A DNA stretch of 41,992 bases, taken from contig CAKZWV010000021.1 in the NCBI GenBank assembly GCA_937922005.1, forward strand, positions 1-41,992. Reading direction: 5' to 3'. The DNA is from an uncultured Clostridia bacterium (GTDB taxonomy: Bacteria > Bacillota > Clostridia > Saccharofermentanales > DTU023). Under the pieces are notes generated by a model. The model saw nothing but the letters and a program-made list of their open reading frames with translations. It had not been told where the DNA came from and did no database searches. Shown one piece after another: positions 40,832 to 41,992 of the stretch; the stretch's first letter is position 1, and every line of letters begins with the position of its first letter. A program made the position numbers and the translations under genes.

Positions 40832-41512
40832 TCATTTAGCCTTAGTAATTTCCTCTCCCTCGTAGGAAACGGTTATGGTATTGTCACCCTTTATACTCGC
40901 CTGTAAAGTATCTGGGTCGATTTCTTCAGAAGCATCGTCATCAATGGCATCTGCGACAGAAACCCCGGCCCAGTCACCCACGAGGGCCTTTTCTTCCTCA
41001 GGCCGATAAAGGTTCGGATTGTCTGCCTCTGTCCCTACTTTAGCCAACACCATATCGATATCCACGCCTATTTTTTCTTTCATAAAGTTTTTAAAGGTAA
41101 TGATGTCTTTGCCAAGTTCGCCAGTTACCTCAACGTCCTCAATTTTAAGGGTAATGGTAGATCCATCCAATGTCCAAGTTATATCTGCACTATCTTCGTC
41201 CGTGGCAAACGTTGCCTTGCCATCTTTTTTTAGCTCGAGGTCAAATTTGTAAACGTCATCTCCAACCGATGTAAAACCTAAAGCGGAAGCTTGGACTGTA
41301 TGATACTTCCCAATAATGTCTTCGGCAGCACCCTTGGTCTCTTCCGTTTTTTTCGTTTCTTCCGTTGGCTTTGTCTCATCTGTTTTTGTCGTCTGGTCCG
41401 TTTGTTCTTGTTGCGTCTGCATTTTTGCGGGCTTGGATTCCTTCGAGCCACCACAGGCAGACGTCGTCCACGAAAGCGCAAGGGCTAGCGTGATGATGAT
41501 TAATCTCTTCAT
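40832..41512 (-). CDS. Lipoprotein, N-terminal part before an in-frame TGA
   Basis: A 226-residue product starting MKRLIIITLALALSWTTSACGGS: a lipoprotein signal peptide with the cysteine at about residue 20 (lipobox TSAC, weak at -3). A Thr/Lys/Glu-rich linker (about 25-60) leads to a lipocalin-like beta domain with ITWTLDGSTITL and TGELGKDIITF, then a second copy that begins GDWAGVSVADAIDDD and breaks off at ITKAK-TGA. The frame continues past this TGA for 358 codons. The start is ATG at 41512 after AAGGAG; the ATG at 41530 overlaps that site. The C-terminal half of the second repeat is on the other side of the stop, so the 226-residue product is truncated within a domain. Similar small lipoproteins of Bacillota have no known role. 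Confidence 0.75.
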   Translation of the reverse strand: MKRLIIITLALALSWTTSACGGSKESKPAKMQTQQEQTDQTTKTDETKPTEETKKTEETKGAAEDIIGKYHTVQASALGFTSVGDDVYKFDLELKKDGKATFATDEDSADITWTLDGSTITLKIEDVEVTGELGKDIITFKNFMKEKIGVDIDMVLAKVGTEADNPNLYRPEEEKALVGDWAGVSVADAIDDDASEEIDPDTLQASIKGDNTITVSYEGEEITKAK

Positions 41513-41567
41513 AATGATTCTCCTTAACATATTGAAGTATCGAATGGATTACCCATTTACTACAATT

Positions 41568-41596
41568 AATTTACAATATCGGGCGTTTTACGTCAA
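41568..41596 (-). promoter_or_regulatory. Probable promoter of the lipoprotein gene
   Basis: TTGACG (41591-41596), 17 bp, TAAATT (41568-41573) on the minus strand, about 55 bp before the start codon, in an AT-rich gap with no other feature. Confidence 0.6.
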
Positions 41597-41680
41597 TATC
41601 TCACAAGCAATTGAGAATTAGAACAATTTAATCTTTGTCAAAATTACTAGTGAAGCTAAGCAAGGTGTGTTTTAAAAATA

Positions 41681-41705
41681 AAAAAACCACCCCGAAAGGT
41701 GGTCG
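41681..41705 (-). terminator. Rho-independent terminator
   Basis: CCACC and GGTGG with a 7-nt centre (TTTCGGG), followed by seven T on the minus strand. It follows the remnant frame at 41729-41863 and separates it from the lipoprotein gene. Confidence 0.8.
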
Positions 41706-41728
41706 AAAGCGTTATAGGATCTTAATCG

Positions 41729-41866
41729 CTAAATACTAATATATGCCGCCGTTCCCAAGTCCGCCGCTCTCTTTACTTCGCGATAGACGATCGGTAATCG
41801 ATCTTTATACTTATCTAGTACCTTGGCAGCATGTTGCAGTTCCTCATCGTAATAAAACTCTATAGA
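41729..41866 (-). pseudogene. 5'-truncated gene remnant
   Basis: An open frame of about 45 codons that ends in TAG before a terminator and reads like protein (EFYYDEELQHAAKVLDKY, then RLPIVYREVKRAADLGTAA). It has no start codon and no ribosome binding site: its 5' end runs straight into the T-run of the next terminator. It is probably the tail of a lost gene. Family not recognised. Confidence 0.4.
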
Positions 41867-41900
41867 AAAAACCCCGTAAGCCTTACGGCTACGGGGTTTT
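41865..41900 (-). terminator. Rho-independent terminator after the tRNA-like 3' end
   Basis: AACCCCGTA and TACGGGGTT with an inner loop that can also pair (GCC/GGC), followed by six T on the minus strand; a shorter T-run lies on the plus strand, so it may work both ways. Confidence 0.8.
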
Positions 41901-41904
41901 CATG

Positions 41905-41953
41905 TGGTGCACCTTCAGGGACTTGAACCCTCGGGGGTTTGACAGCCGAAACC
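41905..41953 (-). other. tRNA-like 3' half (T-arm, acceptor 3' strand, CCA) without a 5' half
   Basis: On the minus strand AGGG-TTCAAGT-CCCT forms a T-arm, followed by a possible acceptor strand AAGGTGC, discriminator A and CCA, and then a terminator. The matching 5' acceptor strand is not found in the 86 nt up to the window end, and the upstream GGTTT/AAACC stem has an 8-nt loop, wrong for a normal anticodon arm. It may be a tRNA 3' fragment left by an integrative element, or the 3' end of a larger RNA beyond the window. Confidence 0.3.
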
Positions 41954-41992
41954 AAGAAATTTCTTCATAATGAAATAATAAAGCCCGTAGTT

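Noticed and set aside
40832..40834. Selenocysteine reading of the in-frame TGA
   Set aside because: The aligned repeat has Trp, not Cys, at this place, and no convincing SECIS hairpin follows.
41905..41992. tmRNA (ssrA) 3' end
   Set aside because: The bases before the T-stem do not fit the GGAC that precedes it in known tmRNAs; the call is left as tRNA-like.
1..41992. CRISPR array or insertion sequence
   Set aside because: No regularly spaced repeats, transposase or terminal inverted repeats were seen.

Overview
This window reads as chromosomal core DNA of a Gram-positive bacterium of the phylum Bacillota, most likely the clostridial side. The signs are a zinc-type L31 gene beside prmC, an infC-rpmI-rplT operon, a cdaA/cdaR-glmM module for c-di-AMP and cell-wall precursors, a protein with a Spo0A-type DNA-binding domain, Gram-positive-type Pgi, strong AGGAGG ribosome binding sites and consensus sigma-A promoters. 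TGA is used as a normal stop. Every supported protein gene except the HU gene lies on the minus strand, so transcription runs from high to low coordinates. I cannot name the genus.

Layout from the left: prmC (cut by the window edge), a secreted acidic protein and rpmE (1-3.9 kb). Next is an operon headed by a zinc-ribbon membrane protein, then a uridine-kinase-like enzyme, a fused CdaA-CdaR diadenylate cyclase, glmM, an amidase-like protein without its zinc ligands, murE and a small membrane protein (12.3 down to 3.9 kb). HU stands alone on the plus strand at 12.4 kb, convergent with a Spo0A_C-domain regulator whose upstream region carries two perfect Spo0A boxes. From 14.4 to 31.3 kb come a small membrane protein, ligA, valS, a sialate-esterase-like protein, pgi, a giant 1509-residue Clp ATPase and uvrA. 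From 31.5 to 39.2 kb lie tRNA-Glu, an rRNA methyltransferase, rplT, rpmI, infC (ATC start), a Ca2+-type P-type ATPase and a CNNM/CorC transporter. The last 2.5 kb is accessory and decaying: a lipoprotein gene split by an in-frame TGA, a fragment of a related gene, a gene remnant between two terminators and a tRNA-like 3' end.

The genes joined by function are those for cell-wall precursor supply. CdaA-CdaR makes c-di-AMP and adjoins GlmM (glucosamine-1-phosphate), followed by the amidase-like pseudoenzyme and MurE (third stem-peptide residue). The most unusual items are the Clp ATPase with a zinc finger and about 750 mostly disordered acidic residues in place of the usual N-domain, the metal-free amidase homologue, the CdaA-CdaR fusion, the Spo0A-like regulator with a vestigial receiver and matching 0A boxes, and the TGA codon that sits where a repeated domain has tryptophan. 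Names given to families rest on motifs read by eye; no database search was possible.
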